DNA from: Candidatus Hydrogenedentota bacterium
GTDB taxonomy: Bacteria > Hydrogenedentota > Hydrogenedentia > Hydrogenedentales > SLHB01
Direction: 5' to 3'
NCBI GenBank assembly: GCA_029552745.1
Contig: JAKPDK010000070.1
Location: 124,001 to 188,000, forward strand
DNA length: 64,000 bases
The notes beneath the pieces are model-generated. The model did no database searches, was not told the origin of the DNA, and saw only the letters and a list, made by a program, of their open reading frames with translations. Positions within the stretch are counted from its first letter, which is position 1, and each line of letters opens with the position of its first letter. Made by a program: the position numbers and the translations under genes. Shown piece after piece: positions 8,550 through 18,367 of this stretch.

Positions 8550-11246
8550 ATGAAAAAGCATACAATCCGAACAATTGTTATCTACGGTGTCCTTGTTCTC
8601 TCGTTGATTTTTATATATCCCACCATTGGTTGGATGTTGTTGGACGAAACCCAACGTCAGGAACGGCTCGAGCGGTGGAATAAGGAAGACCGCGTTTTCA
8701 CACAGCCTAACCCATGGAAGGATTTCTTGAAGAGCGTCAAACGTTGGGCGGAGTTTGATCGGTCGCGTGTCATCAATTTGGGTCTCGACCTTCAGGGCGG
8801 CATCCAGATGGTACTGGGTCTTGATATGAATGCAGCTGACCCGAAAGTCATCCAGGAGCGTCGCGACGCTGGCATGAGTGACCAAGACATCATGCGGGAG
8901 TTTCAGACGATTGCCTTGCGGCGTATAGAGAGGCGGATCAACGAGTTTCAGACTCGTGAGCCGCTAATCCAGACGTATGGTGTAAGTCAAATCCAGATCC
9001 AATTGCCCGGCGAGAAAGATATTGAACGCGCGAAACGTCTCATCATGAAGACGGCCTATTTGACCTTCCATCTTGTGGCTCAGCCGGAAGAAACGGAGCG
9101 TATCTTCGCAGCCATAGAGAAAAAATACCCGAAGCAGTTTTTGCCCTATCTTCGGCGTTCCGACCGGAGCGGAACCTATGTGGTTGATGTCCGTTACTTC
9201 GACGCTGTGAAGCAGACGGTGGATGACGCAACACGGGAAGGTGTTATCCCGCCGGACAAAATGATTGCCTTCAGCAAAAAACCGAAGCCTTGGGAGCAGG
9301 ATCAGACTTACAAAGTTTATCTTTTAGATAAAGAGCCCTTGATGACAGGCGATGGCCTGACTCAAGCCGTAGCCCGGCCAGACTCCAGAAGTCTGGAAGG
9401 TCACTATCATGTTCTTTTCCGGTTTAACGCCTCGTCGGGAAGAACATTTGGTGAAGTAACGGAAAAGAATCTCATGCGGAATCTGGCGATTGTTGTGGAC
9501 GGCGTTGTCGAATCGGCGCCCCAGATTCGGTCTAAAATCACCACAGATGGCGAGATTTCCGGGGCATTTTCCCGTGAAGAGGCGGTTGACTTGGCGATTG
9601 CCTTGAATTCCGGTTCGATGCCCGTGCCGATTCGAGAAGAGTTCACGGGAATTGTAGGAGCTACGTTGGGGACGGACTCTATTCGAAAAGGAGTTATCTC
9701 GTCCATCCTGGGTATCGGGTTGGTAGCCCTTTTCATGGCGTTTTACTATCGCCTTGCGGGGGTACTGGCTAACATTGGCCAAATCTATAATGCCATTTTG
9801 CTTCTTGCCATTATGGCGTATTTCAATGCCACGTTAACATTGCCTGGTATTGCCGGTTTGGTTTTGACCATCGGTATGGCGGTTGACGCCAATGTGCTGA
9901 TTTATGAGAGCATTCGGGAAGAAGTGCGAAATGGGCGTTCGTTGTTGGCTTCGATTGAAAATGGGTTCAATCGCGCACAAGTGACGATTTTGGACGCAAA
10001 TATCACGACGCTGATTGCGGCGGCAGTGTTGCTTCAGTTTGGGACAGGTCCCATCCAAGGGTTTGCCGTAACGCTCACCATTGGTGTGTGCACGACAATT
10101 TTTGTTTCGCTAGTTGTCACCCGTGCCATGTTCGAATTTCTCGCTCAGAAAAAGATGTTGGGTAAATTGACGATGGCAAGCCTGATACCGGCAGAAACAA
10201 AGCTCCGTTTCCTTTCATGGCGTCGTGTTTGCCTTAGCGCTAGTGGTGCGGTGATAGTTATCGGAATGGCGGTTGCTGTGTTACGCATTATGAACGGTAC
10301 GATGTTCGGAGTAGATTTTACGACGGGTACTAACATGGTCGTCAGTTTCGCGCCTTCCGCAAAAGTAGACGTGTCCACGGTTCGTGCGGTGCTGACGGAA
10401 TCCGGGTTTCGTGAGCCTATCGTGCAGGATTATGAAATTGAGAAGAAAGATGACCGGTCGCGATTTCTTATCCGCGTGCACAACGTGGATTCAAATGCCG
10501 CACCCGGACAGGCAACTGCTGACGTACAATCTGCCGAGGATAACACGGTGTCAGGCCGGTTGCGTAAGGTGCTTTCGCAACTCGTTCCCGATGGGGCACC
10601 GGATGGTGTCCTGATTGAACGATTGGAGACGGTGGGTCCGGCAGTGCGCGCTCAGCTGATGCGCGACGGTATTTTAGCGATGTTCTACTCGTTTGCGTTT
10701 ATGATTGTCTATTTGTGGTTCCGGTTCGAGTTGAAATACGGCGTGGGTGGTATTATTGCGTTAGTGCATGACGTCTTGGTCACCGTTGGTTTGTTTGCTC
10801 TCTTGGGTAGACAGATTACGATGCCGTTGGTTGCCGCCCTTTTGACTATAGTGGGTTACTCCATCAACGACACCATCGTTGTATTCGACCGGGTACGCGA
10901 AAACTTGAGGCTTTATCGCGGCCGTGGGCTGAGTTTTCTGGACATTATGGATATCAGTATCAATCAGACACTTGCTCGTACGATTATCACATCCGTTACA
11001 GTGTTTCTTGTTGCGCTGGTATTGTTTTTCTTCGGCGGTGACGTACTAAACGACTTTGCTTTGGCGTTGATCATCGGCGTTGTTGTGGGAACCTATTCCT
11101 CTATCTACATCGCCAGCGCGATCGCTTATTATTGGGATGTAGTCCAGATGAAGTTCCGCGGTCCCGCTAAAGAAAGCAAGGAAGCCTCTCGTAGAAAGAA
11201 AACTAAACGGGTTAGTGAAGCAGCCGAAGAAGGCGCAGCCTCGTGA
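8550..11246 (+). CDS. secDF: Protein translocase SecDF, single-chain fusion
   Basis: Proton-driven membrane protein that pulls exported polypeptides through SecYEG. SecD and SecF are fused in one 898-residue chain. The SecD half has TM1, GLDLQGGIQMVLGLD, the periplasmic P1 domain and the GMAVDANVLIYESIREE membrane block; the SecF half begins near residue 560 with its own TM, MFGVDFTTGTN and TIVGYSINDTIVVFDRVREN. The C-terminal tail is Lys/Arg rich. ATG at 8550 is preferred because GGAG at 8540-8543 precedes it by 6 nt; an in-frame GTG at 8508 would add 14 residues. A rho-independent terminator follows at 11320-11359. Confidence 0.95.
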   Translation: MKKHTIRTIVIYGVLVLSLIFIYPTIGWMLLDETQRQERLERWNKEDRVFTQPNPWKDFLKSVKRWAEFDRSRVINLGLDLQGGIQMVLGLDMNAADPKVIQERRDAGMSDQDIMREFQTIALRRIERRINEFQTREPLIQTYGVSQIQIQLPGEKDIERAKRLIMKTAYLTFHLVAQPEETERIFAAIEKKYPKQFLPYLRRSDRSGTYVVDVRYFDAVKQTVDDATREGVIPPDKMIAFSKKPKPWEQDQTYKVYLLDKEPLMTGDGLTQAVARPDSRSLEGHYHVLFRFNASSGRTFGEVTEKNLMRNLAIVVDGVVESAPQIRSKITTDGEISGAFSREEAVDLAIALNSGSMPVPIREEFTGIVGATLGTDSIRKGVISSILGIGLVALFMAFYYRLAGVLANIGQIYNAILLLAIMAYFNATLTLPGIAGLVLTIGMAVDANVLIYESIREEVRNGRSLLASIENGFNRAQVTILDANITTLIAAAVLLQFGTGPIQGFAVTLTIGVCTTIFVSLVVTRAMFEFLAQKKMLGKLTMASLIPAETKLRFLSWRRVCLSASGAVIVIGMAVAVLRIMNGTMFGVDFTTGTNMVVSFAPSAKVDVSTVRAVLTESGFREPIVQDYEIEKKDDRSRFLIRVHNVDSNAAPGQATADVQSAEDNTVSGRLRKVLSQLVPDGAPDGVLIERLETVGPAVRAQLMRDGILAMFYSFAFMIVYLWFRFELKYGVGGIIALVHDVLVTVGLFALLGRQITMPLVAALLTIVGYSINDTIVVFDRVRENLRLYRGRGLSFLDIMDISINQTLARTIITSVTVFLVALVLFFFGGDVLNDFALALIIGVVVGTYSSIYIASAIAYYWDVVQMKFRGPAKESKEASRRKKTKRVSEAAEEGAAS

Positions 11247-11277
11247 AGGTTTTTCGGTTAATGCGCGCGATGTATCG

Positions 11278-12039
11278 TTAGCGTCTTTTTCTGTTGGGCT
11301 TTTTGACGTTTGTTTTTCGGCCTGCAGTGTGTACCTGATCACTGCGGGCTTCTTTTTTTACGATGAAAAGATAATTAAACCCTCTGAGAAAATAGTTCCC
11401 TTTGATGGCTTCGGTATGATAATGTCGCCTCTTCAAAGTTCTGTTATGGCGCACGACCGCCACAATATCCACAGGTGTGAAAAACTCCTCCATAATTTCA
11501 AATAGTCTCACGCCGATCGGACAAAACGGTTTTTTCTTACGGAACGAGTCACAGCAGTACAGTGCGGCGTAACGGCCAGGACGTAAGACTCGCCATATTT
11601 CCCTGATAACCTCGCGCATGGCGTTATAATACTCGGGTGTGGACGCATCCAATCTGCCAATACATCTGGGGTCATCGGAATATTCGATATGTGTCGAGTA
11701 GGGTGGATCCACAAAAACGAAATCAGCAGAATTGTCTCGCAGAGGGAGGTCGCGAGCGTCGGCACGGAGAATGTCCGGGCGGTAGGGTGCTACGTCGAAG
11801 CCCAAAGCCTTCCTGTCCAAATCTTTGGCGACGTCCAGCGTGGTGCCGCTTCCGCACATGGGGTCAATAATAAAATCGCCTGGTCGAGTATAACGTTGTA
11901 GCAAATTCCAAATGATGTACGAAGGGGTCGCGCCGGGGTATTTTAAGTCGCCTTGCATTCCCGGACCGTAATGCTGGGAAGGATAATTCCATAAAGTTGT
12001 TGTTGCGAGAACGAGTTCAGGCTTTTTGAACATAGACAA
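11278..12039 (-). CDS. DNA (or RNA) methyltransferase with DPPY motif
   Basis: A 253-residue SAM methyltransferase. The binding motif DPMCGSGTTLDVAKDLDRKALGFD (about residues 59-82) is followed by the catalytic VDPPYS motif IV (about 110-115). This is the signature of N6-adenine/N4-cytosine DNA methyltransferases, but the PMCGSGT wording and motif order also occur in Trm11/RlmL-like RNA enzymes. There is no partner restriction enzyme or THUMP domain, so it is either an orphan DNA methyltransferase or an RNA modifier. The basic C-terminal tail overlaps the secDF terminator. Convergent with secDF, 31 nt apart. Confidence 0.78.
   Translation of the reverse strand: MSMFKKPELVLATTTLWNYPSQHYGPGMQGDLKYPGATPSYIIWNLLQRYTRPGDFIIDPMCGSGTTLDVAKDLDRKALGFDVAPYRPDILRADARDLPLRDNSADFVFVDPPYSTHIEYSDDPRCIGRLDASTPEYYNAMREVIREIWRVLRPGRYAALYCCDSFRKKKPFCPIGVRLFEIMEEFFTPVDIVAVVRHNRTLKRRHYHTEAIKGNYFLRGFNYLFIVKKEARSDQVHTAGRKTNVKKPNRKRR
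11320..11359 (+). terminator. Rho-independent terminator after secDF
   Basis: Ten-base stem (11320-11329 with 11340-11349, one G-T pair), 10-nt loop and a T-rich tract at 11350-11359. It lies inside the 3' coding end of the convergent methyltransferase gene. Confidence 0.75.
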
Positions 12040-12562
12040 ACTCTTATTCTTCTAGGGTAAACCGACAAACACTATACAAACCGCGTGAGAAAATCCAAAT
12101 GGAGTTCCTGGACCCCGTTGCTCCGTCGTGATGCCGCTTCGATCTCCCATACTTCAGATTAGGTAGTGTGGGGTGATGTCCCCGTCTTTTGCTGGGGCGA
12201 TGGCAGAGATATCGATTTACGGTTTGGGGTGTTGTGTGTTTTTCTATAAGAAAGCGTCGGAAATCTATGGAAACATTGCTTCGTAAGTTTCGTGGAGACT
12301 GAAAGAGCGTGGATCGCAATTCTGAGGAAGGCGTGCCAGCAGCTTTAAGGAAGTAACCGTTTCGGATAAATTGGGAATCAGACATGCCACATCCTCCCTA
12401 ATTATGGTGACCCGTTCCTAGGAAGCTTGTTATACTCCCGTTTTGTGAAGCAGTCTCACGCTGGTGTCAAAAATAGTATCCTCAGCAGTGCGGCTAAGCC
12501 AAGATTTTTCACACACATTGAAAACTGGATTTGCGTGAAACGGTCTGAGAATTGGGTGATTC
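12040..12562. other. Intergenic region, no gene recognised
   Basis: About 520 bp between divergent genes. The one long open frame (12044-12385, minus) has a low-complexity Arg/Ser-rich product and looks random. TTATAC near 12431 is a possible -10 without a good -35. Confidence 0.5.
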
Positions 12563-13489
12563 ATGATGCAGAAATCCCTGCAATTTAACGTTGGCATAAA
12601 GACAGATCCTATTGAATATCGGTATTCCTTTTCATGGTTGTTTCGTTTGCTTTCGGAACAAGGTGTGACACGGGTTCAACTTGGCACATTTTTGGAATTA
12701 TATCACTTGCCCGATGAATATTTTGGCGAATTGAGACGAGAAGCACAGGGTTACGGTGTTCAAATTAACAGTGTCTTTACGGCTCACCGTGAATTGGGAG
12801 GTTTTTTTATCGACGACGTTCGCTGGTGTGAAGTGGCATATCGCAATTATCGCAGGCTCATTGACGTGGGTGCGTTGTTGGGTGCTTCTCGGGTGGGTTC
12901 CAATCCAGGGGCTGTTTGGCGAGACCATTTTGATTACAAGCCTCAGGGCCTTCGGTGTTATCTGACTCACATGAAAGAGCTCATGAAGTACGCCAAGCAA
13001 AAAGGGCTCCAGTACTTGACGATCGAACCCATGTCGTGCCGTGCTGAACCTCCCTCTTCTCCTGAAGAAATAGTGCGTGTGGCGGAAGAGCTCCTGTCGT
13101 TTCATCGGGCTCATCCGGAGGAGACAGTGCCCGTGGGCTATTGCTTCGACATCTCTCATGGGTTTGCTGATGAAGAGGGCAGGGTGAAATGGACGCCAAT
13201 GGAATTGCTCGAGCACGCGTTGCCGTATGTGGTTGAATTGCATTTGAAAAACACCGATGCTCGGTTTCATTCCACATTTGGTTTTTCTGCGGAAGAACGT
13301 CAGAAAGGGGTAGTTGACATACCCCAAGTCGTGAACTTTTTGAAGAACCACAAGGCTCAGTTGCCGGTATCCGAGTTAACAGGTTATTTGGAGATATCGG
13401 GTCCCAAACTAGGTCGTGACTATTCGGACAACAGGCTGGAATTGGCACTAGGTGAATCGTTGGATTATGTGAAAAACACTTTTGGCTAA
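12563..13489 (+). CDS. Sugar phosphate isomerase/epimerase-like TIM-barrel protein
   Basis: A 308-residue protein of the xylose isomerase-like / AP endonuclease 2 TIM-barrel superfamily. Metal-ligand candidates are the Glu in LTIEPMSC, the Asp and His of YCFDISHGF, the His of VVELHLKNTD and the Glu of LEISGPKLGRD near the C-terminus. Such enzymes epimerise or isomerise sugars and inositols, with ligands His, Glu and Asp around a divalent metal. No signal peptide, so cytosolic. Two ATG codons (12563 and 12566) stand in tandem, so the exact start is uncertain by one residue. No neighbouring kinase or dehydrogenase reveals the substrate. Confidence 0.75.
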   Translation: MMQKSLQFNVGIKTDPIEYRYSFSWLFRLLSEQGVTRVQLGTFLELYHLPDEYFGELRREAQGYGVQINSVFTAHRELGGFFIDDVRWCEVAYRNYRRLIDVGALLGASRVGSNPGAVWRDHFDYKPQGLRCYLTHMKELMKYAKQKGLQYLTIEPMSCRAEPPSSPEEIVRVAEELLSFHRAHPEETVPVGYCFDISHGFADEEGRVKWTPMELLEHALPYVVELHLKNTDARFHSTFGFSAEERQKGVVDIPQVVNFLKNHKAQLPVSELTGYLEISGPKLGRDYSDNRLELALGESLDYVKNTFG

Positions 13490-13502
13490 TAGGGTTGAGT
13501 AG

Positions 13503-13508
13503 TATAAT
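13503..13508 (+). promoter_or_regulatory. Possible -10 box for the PEBP lipoprotein
   Basis: Perfect TATAAT at 13503-13508 with a poor -35 (TTTGGC, 16-nt spacer), 30 nt before the next start codon and just after the preceding stop codon. Confidence 0.4.
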
Positions 13509-13537
13509 ATTTTTGTTAAAAATGGGAGGCACAAACG

Positions 13538-14164
13538 ATGGCTTCAAGGTCTCTCTTTAGAGCCGTAACGCTGGTCTTGTTCGTTTTTGTCCCATGGTTG
13601 CTTTTTTCCTGCGGTAAAAGCGATGCCAAACTCGAATCAAACAACCTGAGTTCGTCCTACACTACAACTTCAGGCACAACAAGCGCGGAAGGGGGTGATA
13701 TCGTGAAAATCCAATTAACTTCAAGCGCTTTTAAGAACGGGGAAAAGATCCCCAGCAAATATACGGGCGATGGGGAAAATGTTTCTCCGCCTTTAGCGTG
13801 GCAGGGTGCGCCGCAAGGGACAAAGAGTTTTGCTTTGATCTGCGATGACCCGGATGCGCCCGTGGGCACGTGGGTTCATTGGGTGATTTTCAATGTTCCT
13901 GCGAATACGACGGAATTGAAAGAAGGTGTACCGACGACGAAGGAATTGCCTGACGGTACTCGTCAAGGGCTTAACGATTTCATGAAGGTTGGTTACGGAG
14001 GTCCGGCACCGCCTCCTGGTAAGCCCCATCGTTATTTTTTCCGCTTGTATGCGCTCGACTGTGTTCTTAATCTTAAAGCGGAATGTAAGAAAAGTGAGCT
14101 TGTAAAAGCTATGCAGGGACATATTCTGGGTTCTGGCGAGCTTGTGGGCATCTATCAACGTTGA
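13538..14164 (+). CDS. YbhB/YbcL (PEBP) family lipoprotein
   Basis: A phosphatidylethanolamine-binding/Raf-kinase-inhibitor-like protein. The first 30 residues are a lipoprotein signal (basic start, hydrophobic core, lipobox LLFSC). A Ser/Thr-rich linker leads to the PEBP domain: SSAFKNGEKIPSKYTGDGENVSPPLAW, the ligand-site block CDDPDAPVGTWVHWVIFNVP, YGGPAPPPGKPHRYFFRLYALD. Bacterial homologues are of unknown ligand; here it is probably attached to a periplasmic membrane face. A GGGAGG about 9 nt upstream supports ATG at 13538. It follows the isomerase gene by 48 nt. Confidence 0.85.
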   Translation: MASRSLFRAVTLVLFVFVPWLLFSCGKSDAKLESNNLSSSYTTTSGTTSAEGGDIVKIQLTSSAFKNGEKIPSKYTGDGENVSPPLAWQGAPQGTKSFALICDDPDAPVGTWVHWVIFNVPANTTELKEGVPTTKELPDGTRQGLNDFMKVGYGGPAPPPGKPHRYFFRLYALDCVLNLKAECKKSELVKAMQGHILGSGELVGIYQR

Positions 14165-14186
14165 GCACAGGGTTCAAGGAGGGGGC

Positions 14187-14306
14187 GAGTCGGGCGCTGG
14201 GGACAGGCGCCCGACTCCGGGAGGGAGAGGCACAGGGTATTGCACCCTGCGCCGTGGTCATTGTGCCACTTGTGGTCTAGGGGGTTAGTTGTGGCAAGGC
14301 ACAATG
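14187..14306. repeat. Hairpin-rich gap between convergent genes
   Basis: Three inverted repeats in a row: a perfect 11-bp stem 14187-14197/14207-14217 (GAGTCGGGCGC), a 6-bp stem 14233-14238/14244-14249 (CAGGGT), and a 9-bp stem 14259-14267/14298-14306 (CATTGTGCC). No T-tract follows, so they are not typical intrinsic terminators, though they may end transcription of the PEBP and clpB genes. Confidence 0.5.
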
Positions 14307-14379
14307 AACTAGCGCATTATAGTGGCTTCAACTTTCTATATAAGGTAACCCTTCGTTTGCTCTTATTTATTCCTACGGC

Positions 14380-16968
14380 TCATTGCCCATTTTGTACTCG
14401 AAATACCATTTTGTGATCATCAGCGTCTACAAGCACGTTGTCGCCCTCACGCACGCGACCTTCCAGAATCTCGATAGCCAACGGGTCCAACACCAACCGC
14501 TGAATGGCGCGTTTCAAGGGGCGAGCACCGTACGTTGGGTCGTATCCTTGTTGTACCAACAGCTCGCGTGCTGTTTCCGTAAGCTGTAGCGAGATCCGTT
14601 TTTCTGCTAAGCGACTTGAAAGGCGCTTCAGCTGGACGTCGACAATGTTCCGTATGTGTTCCCGGGTTAATGGATGAAACACAACGATGTCATCGACGCG
14701 GTTAAGAAACTCGGGTCTAAAATGTCTCCGCAGTATGCGCATGACCTCTTCAATTTTCTCGTCGTCGCGTCCTCCTGTGGCGAAGACCTCACTGCCAAGG
14801 TTCGACGTCATAATGATGACGGTGTTCTTAAAGTCCACTGTTCTGCCTTGTCCGTCGGTAAGTCGACCATCGTCCAGGATTTGCAGTAGCACGTTAAAAA
14901 CGTCAGCGTGTGCTTTTTCGATTTCATCAAAGAGAACCACGGTATATGGCCTGCGCCTGACTGCTTCGGTTAATTGGCCCCCTTCGTCGTATCCCACATA
15001 ACCGGGTGGGGCGCCGATGAGCCGGGATACTGTATGTTTCTCCATATATTCGGACATATCGATGCGCACCATGGCGCGTTCGTCATCAAACAATTGTTCG
15101 GCAAGTGCGCGGGCTAACTCGGTCTTGCCAACGCCCGTAGGTCCTAAGAAGATGAAGGAACCTATCGGTCTGTCCGGTTCTTTTAAGCCCGCACGTGCTC
15201 TCCGCACAGCATCGGACACGGCGCGGATACCGGCTTCCTGTCCGATCACGCGTTCGCCCAAACGTTCTTCTAACTTAAGCAAACGTTGCATTTCGCCTTC
15301 TAACATTTTTGCCACGGGAATACCTGTCCAGTTGGAGACGATTTGTGCGATATGTTCTTCGGTCACTTCTTCTTTGAGGAAGCTTCCGTTTTTCTGAATT
15401 TCCGCCAAACGGGCGTTCTCCTGCGCCAGTTTTTTCTGAAGCTCAGCGATTGTCCCATAGCGGATTTTTGCGACTGTGTCCAAGTCTCCTGCACGTTCCG
15501 CGATTTCTTCTTGCCTGCGCGCTTCGTCTATTTCACCGTTAATCTTCCGAATACCCTCAATCACTTCTTTTTCTGCTTGCCATTGGGCTTTCTTGGCGCT
15601 CATTTCTTCCCGAAGTTCGGCGATCTCTTTTTCGATATTCTCGCGCCGCTCCTGGGCTGCAGGGTCTTTTTCCTTTTTGAGCGCCAGATGCTCGATTTCC
15701 AACTGGCGAATACGCCTGTCAAGCACATCTAATTCGTAAGGCATGCTATCGATTTCAATGCGCAATCGGGACGCGGCTTCATCGATAAGGTCAATCGCTT
15801 TATCCGGCAGGAACCTATCTGAAATGTACCGGTTGCTCAGAACGGCCGCGGCTACCAAGGCGGAGTCTTGAATACGTACGCCGTGGTGTACTTCATACCG
15901 TTCCTTCAGTCCGCGTAGAATAGCGATCGTGCTCTCCACATCGGGCTGGTCAACAAACACCGGTTGAAACCGTCGTTCCAGCGCCGCATCTTTTTCGATA
16001 TGTTTGCGATATTCGTCAAGGGTGGTGGCGCCAATGCAATGAAGTTCACCCCGCGCCAAGGCAGGTTTTAGCATGTTGGATGCGTCCATGGCACCCTCCG
16101 CTGCACCAGCCCCCACGAGCGTGTGTAGTTCGTCAATGAACAGAATGACGTCGCCTTGAGCCTCTTGCACCTCTCGTAATAAGGCTTTCAGGCGGTCTTC
16201 GAATTCGCCGCGATATTTTGCCCCCGCGATTAAGGCTCCCAGGTCCAAGGCCGCGACGCGTTTGTGTTTCAGATTTTCTGGTACGTCACCGGCAACAATT
16301 CGCTGCGCCAAACCCTCTACAATGGCCGTTTTTCCTACTCCCGGTTCGCCGATGAGAACGGGATTATTTTTTGTACGTCTCGAAAGCACCTGAATGACGC
16401 GGCGGATTTCCTCGTCTCTACCAATGACAGGGTCTAACTTGCCAGCACGCGCCAGCTGCGTGAGGTCACGGCTGTACTTTGTTAATGCGTCGTATGTCTG
16501 TTCGGCATTTGGATCGGTAACCCGCTGGGTTCCTCGTACCTCTTTTAACCCAGCTAAGAAGGATTCGCGCGAGACGCCGCACTGTTTGAGGATTTCTGCC
16601 GCGGGATCGCGCGGCTGCTCCAGAATACCCAAGATAAAGTGCTCCGTACTCAGATACTCGTCTTTAAGCGCCTGTGCCTCTTTCCAGGAGGTCTCCAGTA
16701 CCTTTTCCATTTCCTGGCTGAGGGTCAGTCGAGCGCCGCCTCCGCTCACACGAGGCAACGAACGAAAGCGTTGCTCGATAAGGCTTATTACCTGACCGGG
16801 AGCAACACCCAGACGTTGCAAAATGGCAGGGACGGCACCTTGCTCCTGCTTCACCAAGGCATAAAGCATGTGCAAAGGCGCCACTTCAGGGTGATTCTTG
16901 TTGGAAGCAATATTCATTGCTTCGGATAATGCTTCCTGGGCTTTAATCGTAAGACGGTCAAAACGCAT
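14380..16968 (-). CDS. clpB: ATP-dependent disaggregase ClpB
   Basis: Hexameric AAA+ chaperone that, with DnaK, threads polypeptides out of aggregates; cytosolic. The 862-residue length and order are canonical: N-terminal double repeat (1-145), first AAA module with GEPGVGKT at about 207-214, the long middle coiled coil (about 405-525), second AAA module with GPTGVGKT and the [24 protein letters not shown] block, and the C-terminal small domain. A GGGAGAGG ribosome site stands about 7 nt before ATG. I see no CIRCE element or convincing heat-shock sigma promoter in the 188 bp upstream. Confidence 0.97.
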   Translation of the reverse strand: MRFDRLTIKAQEALSEAMNIASNKNHPEVAPLHMLYALVKQEQGAVPAILQRLGVAPGQVISLIEQRFRSLPRVSGGGARLTLSQEMEKVLETSWKEAQALKDEYLSTEHFILGILEQPRDPAAEILKQCGVSRESFLAGLKEVRGTQRVTDPNAEQTYDALTKYSRDLTQLARAGKLDPVIGRDEEIRRVIQVLSRRTKNNPVLIGEPGVGKTAIVEGLAQRIVAGDVPENLKHKRVAALDLGALIAGAKYRGEFEDRLKALLREVQEAQGDVILFIDELHTLVGAGAAEGAMDASNMLKPALARGELHCIGATTLDEYRKHIEKDAALERRFQPVFVDQPDVESTIAILRGLKERYEVHHGVRIQDSALVAAAVLSNRYISDRFLPDKAIDLIDEAASRLRIEIDSMPYELDVLDRRIRQLEIEHLALKKEKDPAAQERRENIEKEIAELREEMSAKKAQWQAEKEVIEGIRKINGEIDEARRQEEIAERAGDLDTVAKIRYGTIAELQKKLAQENARLAEIQKNGSFLKEEVTEEHIAQIVSNWTGIPVAKMLEGEMQRLLKLEERLGERVIGQEAGIRAVSDAVRRARAGLKEPDRPIGSFIFLGPTGVGKTELARALAEQLFDDERAMVRIDMSEYMEKHTVSRLIGAPPGYVGYDEGGQLTEAVRRRPYTVVLFDEIEKAHADVFNVLLQILDDGRLTDGQGRTVDFKNTVIIMTSNLGSEVFATGGRDDEKIEEVMRILRRHFRPEFLNRVDDIVVFHPLTREHIRNIVDVQLKRLSSRLAEKRISLQLTETARELLVQQGYDPTYGARPLKRAIQRLVLDPLAIEILEGRVREGDNVLVDADDHKMVFRVQNGQ

Positions 16969-17156
16969 GGTTTAACCTCTCCCTTCCTAAAAGATTTCAC
17001 TTAGCGAGGAGCATATGGCGTGCCAATAATTAAGTCATTAATAAATAATGAGTTATAGAATAAATTCCGTAATGGAACTCTTGTTAGAAATCGAGATTGT
17101 TTCAAAATGCAACACTTGTGTTTCAGATAGGTTATGGTATATCTCGGGCTAATGAG

Positions 17157-17954
17157 TTAGAGCCTTTTCCTCATCGTCATACAGAGGACGCTGGTTTTTG
17201 CCGCAGAGTTTTTTATGTACAAGCCCGATGTGTCCAAAGCGTCGTTCATTTTGGCGAGCTGTAGGTATCGGGTGTGGAGCGCCGATTTGCCCCCGCTAGT
17301 CTGCCAATCTTGTGGAGCTTCTTCCAAGTGTTCCGGATGGCCGCCCCATGGCGCTTGTAGGAGTAAGAAACCGCCGTAGCGCAGTTTCTGGTCCAAAAGA
17401 AAAAAGGTTTTCGAAGGACTTCTCAAATGCTCGAGTACATCGATGCACAGGACGAGGTCAAAAGAATTGTCTGGGACATCGTCAAGGGTAACCTCTGTCA
17501 AGAGTACCTTGTATTCCGGGTATTTTTTGCATTGATAGCGAATGAACTCTCGCGAAAGGTTTTCAACGTCTGCAAGGAGGAGTTCGGCACTGGGTGCGAA
17601 GGAGCGTTGCCAGCATGATGAAATTGCTGCTGTACCACAACCGAAGTCCAAGATTCTTCCTGCGAATGAGTAAGGTTGTCCAAAAATAACGTTTAGAGCG
17701 CCAACGACATAGATCCTAGAAAACTGGTCAAAGATGTTTGCCGCAATATTCATGGCGCCGGCTTCGTCCACCCAATTGCGGTAGAACCCATCGGGATTGT
17801 TCTTGTCAAAGTGGTTGAGGACAAATTGTTCCCACCCTTTTTGCAAGTCTTGCAAAGTTTTTCCAGGCGGAAGCAATCTTTTTTGTCTGAGAAAGTCTTC
17901 GGCTTCTTCAACGAGGCACGCGCGGGCCGTGTTTATCCATTCTGCAATGTGCAT
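17157..17954 (-). CDS. Class I SAM-dependent methyltransferase
   Basis: A 265-residue protein: a helical N-terminal region of about 90 residues, then a methyltransferase domain with motif I ILDFGCGTAAISS, ADVEN at the strand-2 acidic end, SFDLVLCIDVLEHLRSP and the RYGGFLLLQAPWGG block. The N-terminal part is not recognised and may bind the substrate. The start ATG at 17954 is set by AAGGAG (17961-17966) at 6-nt spacing; the longer frame from 17978 would run through this ribosome site. It precedes clpB on the same strand with a 188-nt gap. Confidence 0.78.
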   Translation of the reverse strand: MHIAEWINTARACLVEEAEDFLRQKRLLPPGKTLQDLQKGWEQFVLNHFDKNNPDGFYRNWVDEAGAMNIAANIFDQFSRIYVVGALNVIFGQPYSFAGRILDFGCGTAAISSCWQRSFAPSAELLLADVENLSREFIRYQCKKYPEYKVLLTEVTLDDVPDNSFDLVLCIDVLEHLRSPSKTFFLLDQKLRYGGFLLLQAPWGGHPEHLEEAPQDWQTSGGKSALHTRYLQLAKMNDALDTSGLYIKNSAAKTSVLCMTMRKRL

Positions 17955-17978
17955 ACCCATCTCCTTGTCCACGACCAC

Positions 17979-18238
17979 TTGTTAGCGGCTTATTAGGAAG
18001 AAGGTGTCTTGTTCCCTTCCGAACTTATCCGTAACAAGTTATTAGTAAAGCACGTTTGTCGTTGAGGGACAAATTAAGTGGTCTAGGGGCTCGGGAGCCT
18101 ATTGTGCTGAAGGAAGGAAATCGTCCGAGAGACAGATGAGGAGCTGGAAAGATTTTCATGATCTGAAGAAGCTGGGATTGGGTTGAGAAATGGTCTGTCA
18201 GGTTTTCCCGAATCCCTTGCTGTTGTCACTACGAAGGC
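17979..18238. other. Intergenic region, no gene recognised
   Basis: About 260 bp upstream of the core element and promoter of the ABC ATPase operon. No repeat of the inverted-arm type and no RNA gene recognised. Confidence 0.5.
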
Positions 18239-18254
18239 TGCCAAAGGTACTGGG
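18239..18254 (+). promoter_or_regulatory. 16-bp core element, solo copy
   Basis: TGCCAAAGGTACTGGG, 13 nt upstream of the -35 at 18268. The only copy not attached to the large dispersed element. Confidence 0.65.
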
Positions 18255-18267
18255 CTTATACAGATAC

Positions 18268-18296
18268 TTGACTACTGCTTTCGGCTATTGTTATAT
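18268..18296 (+). promoter_or_regulatory. Promoter of the ABC ATPase-galE-galK operon
   Basis: TTGACT (18268-18273), 17-nt spacer, TTATAT (18291-18296). Predicted start near 18303, giving a leader of about 65 nt with AAGGAG at 18351-18356. Confidence 0.65.
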
Positions 18297-18367
18297 TCCT
18301 GTTAATATAGTTTCTTGCCAGCGTGGGTAGTAAGTACCTAGTATTAATCCAAGGAGAAGCATAAAAA

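Noticed and set aside
12044-12385. 113-codon minus-strand ORF in the gap before the TIM-barrel gene
   Set aside because: Arg/Ser-rich low-complexity product, no ribosome site, no recognised domain.
16969-17156. Heat-shock control site (CIRCE or sigma-32-like promoter) for clpB
   Set aside because: A TTTTGAAAC on the minus strand is suggestive, but no matching -10 and no GAGTGCTAA-type inverted repeat is present.
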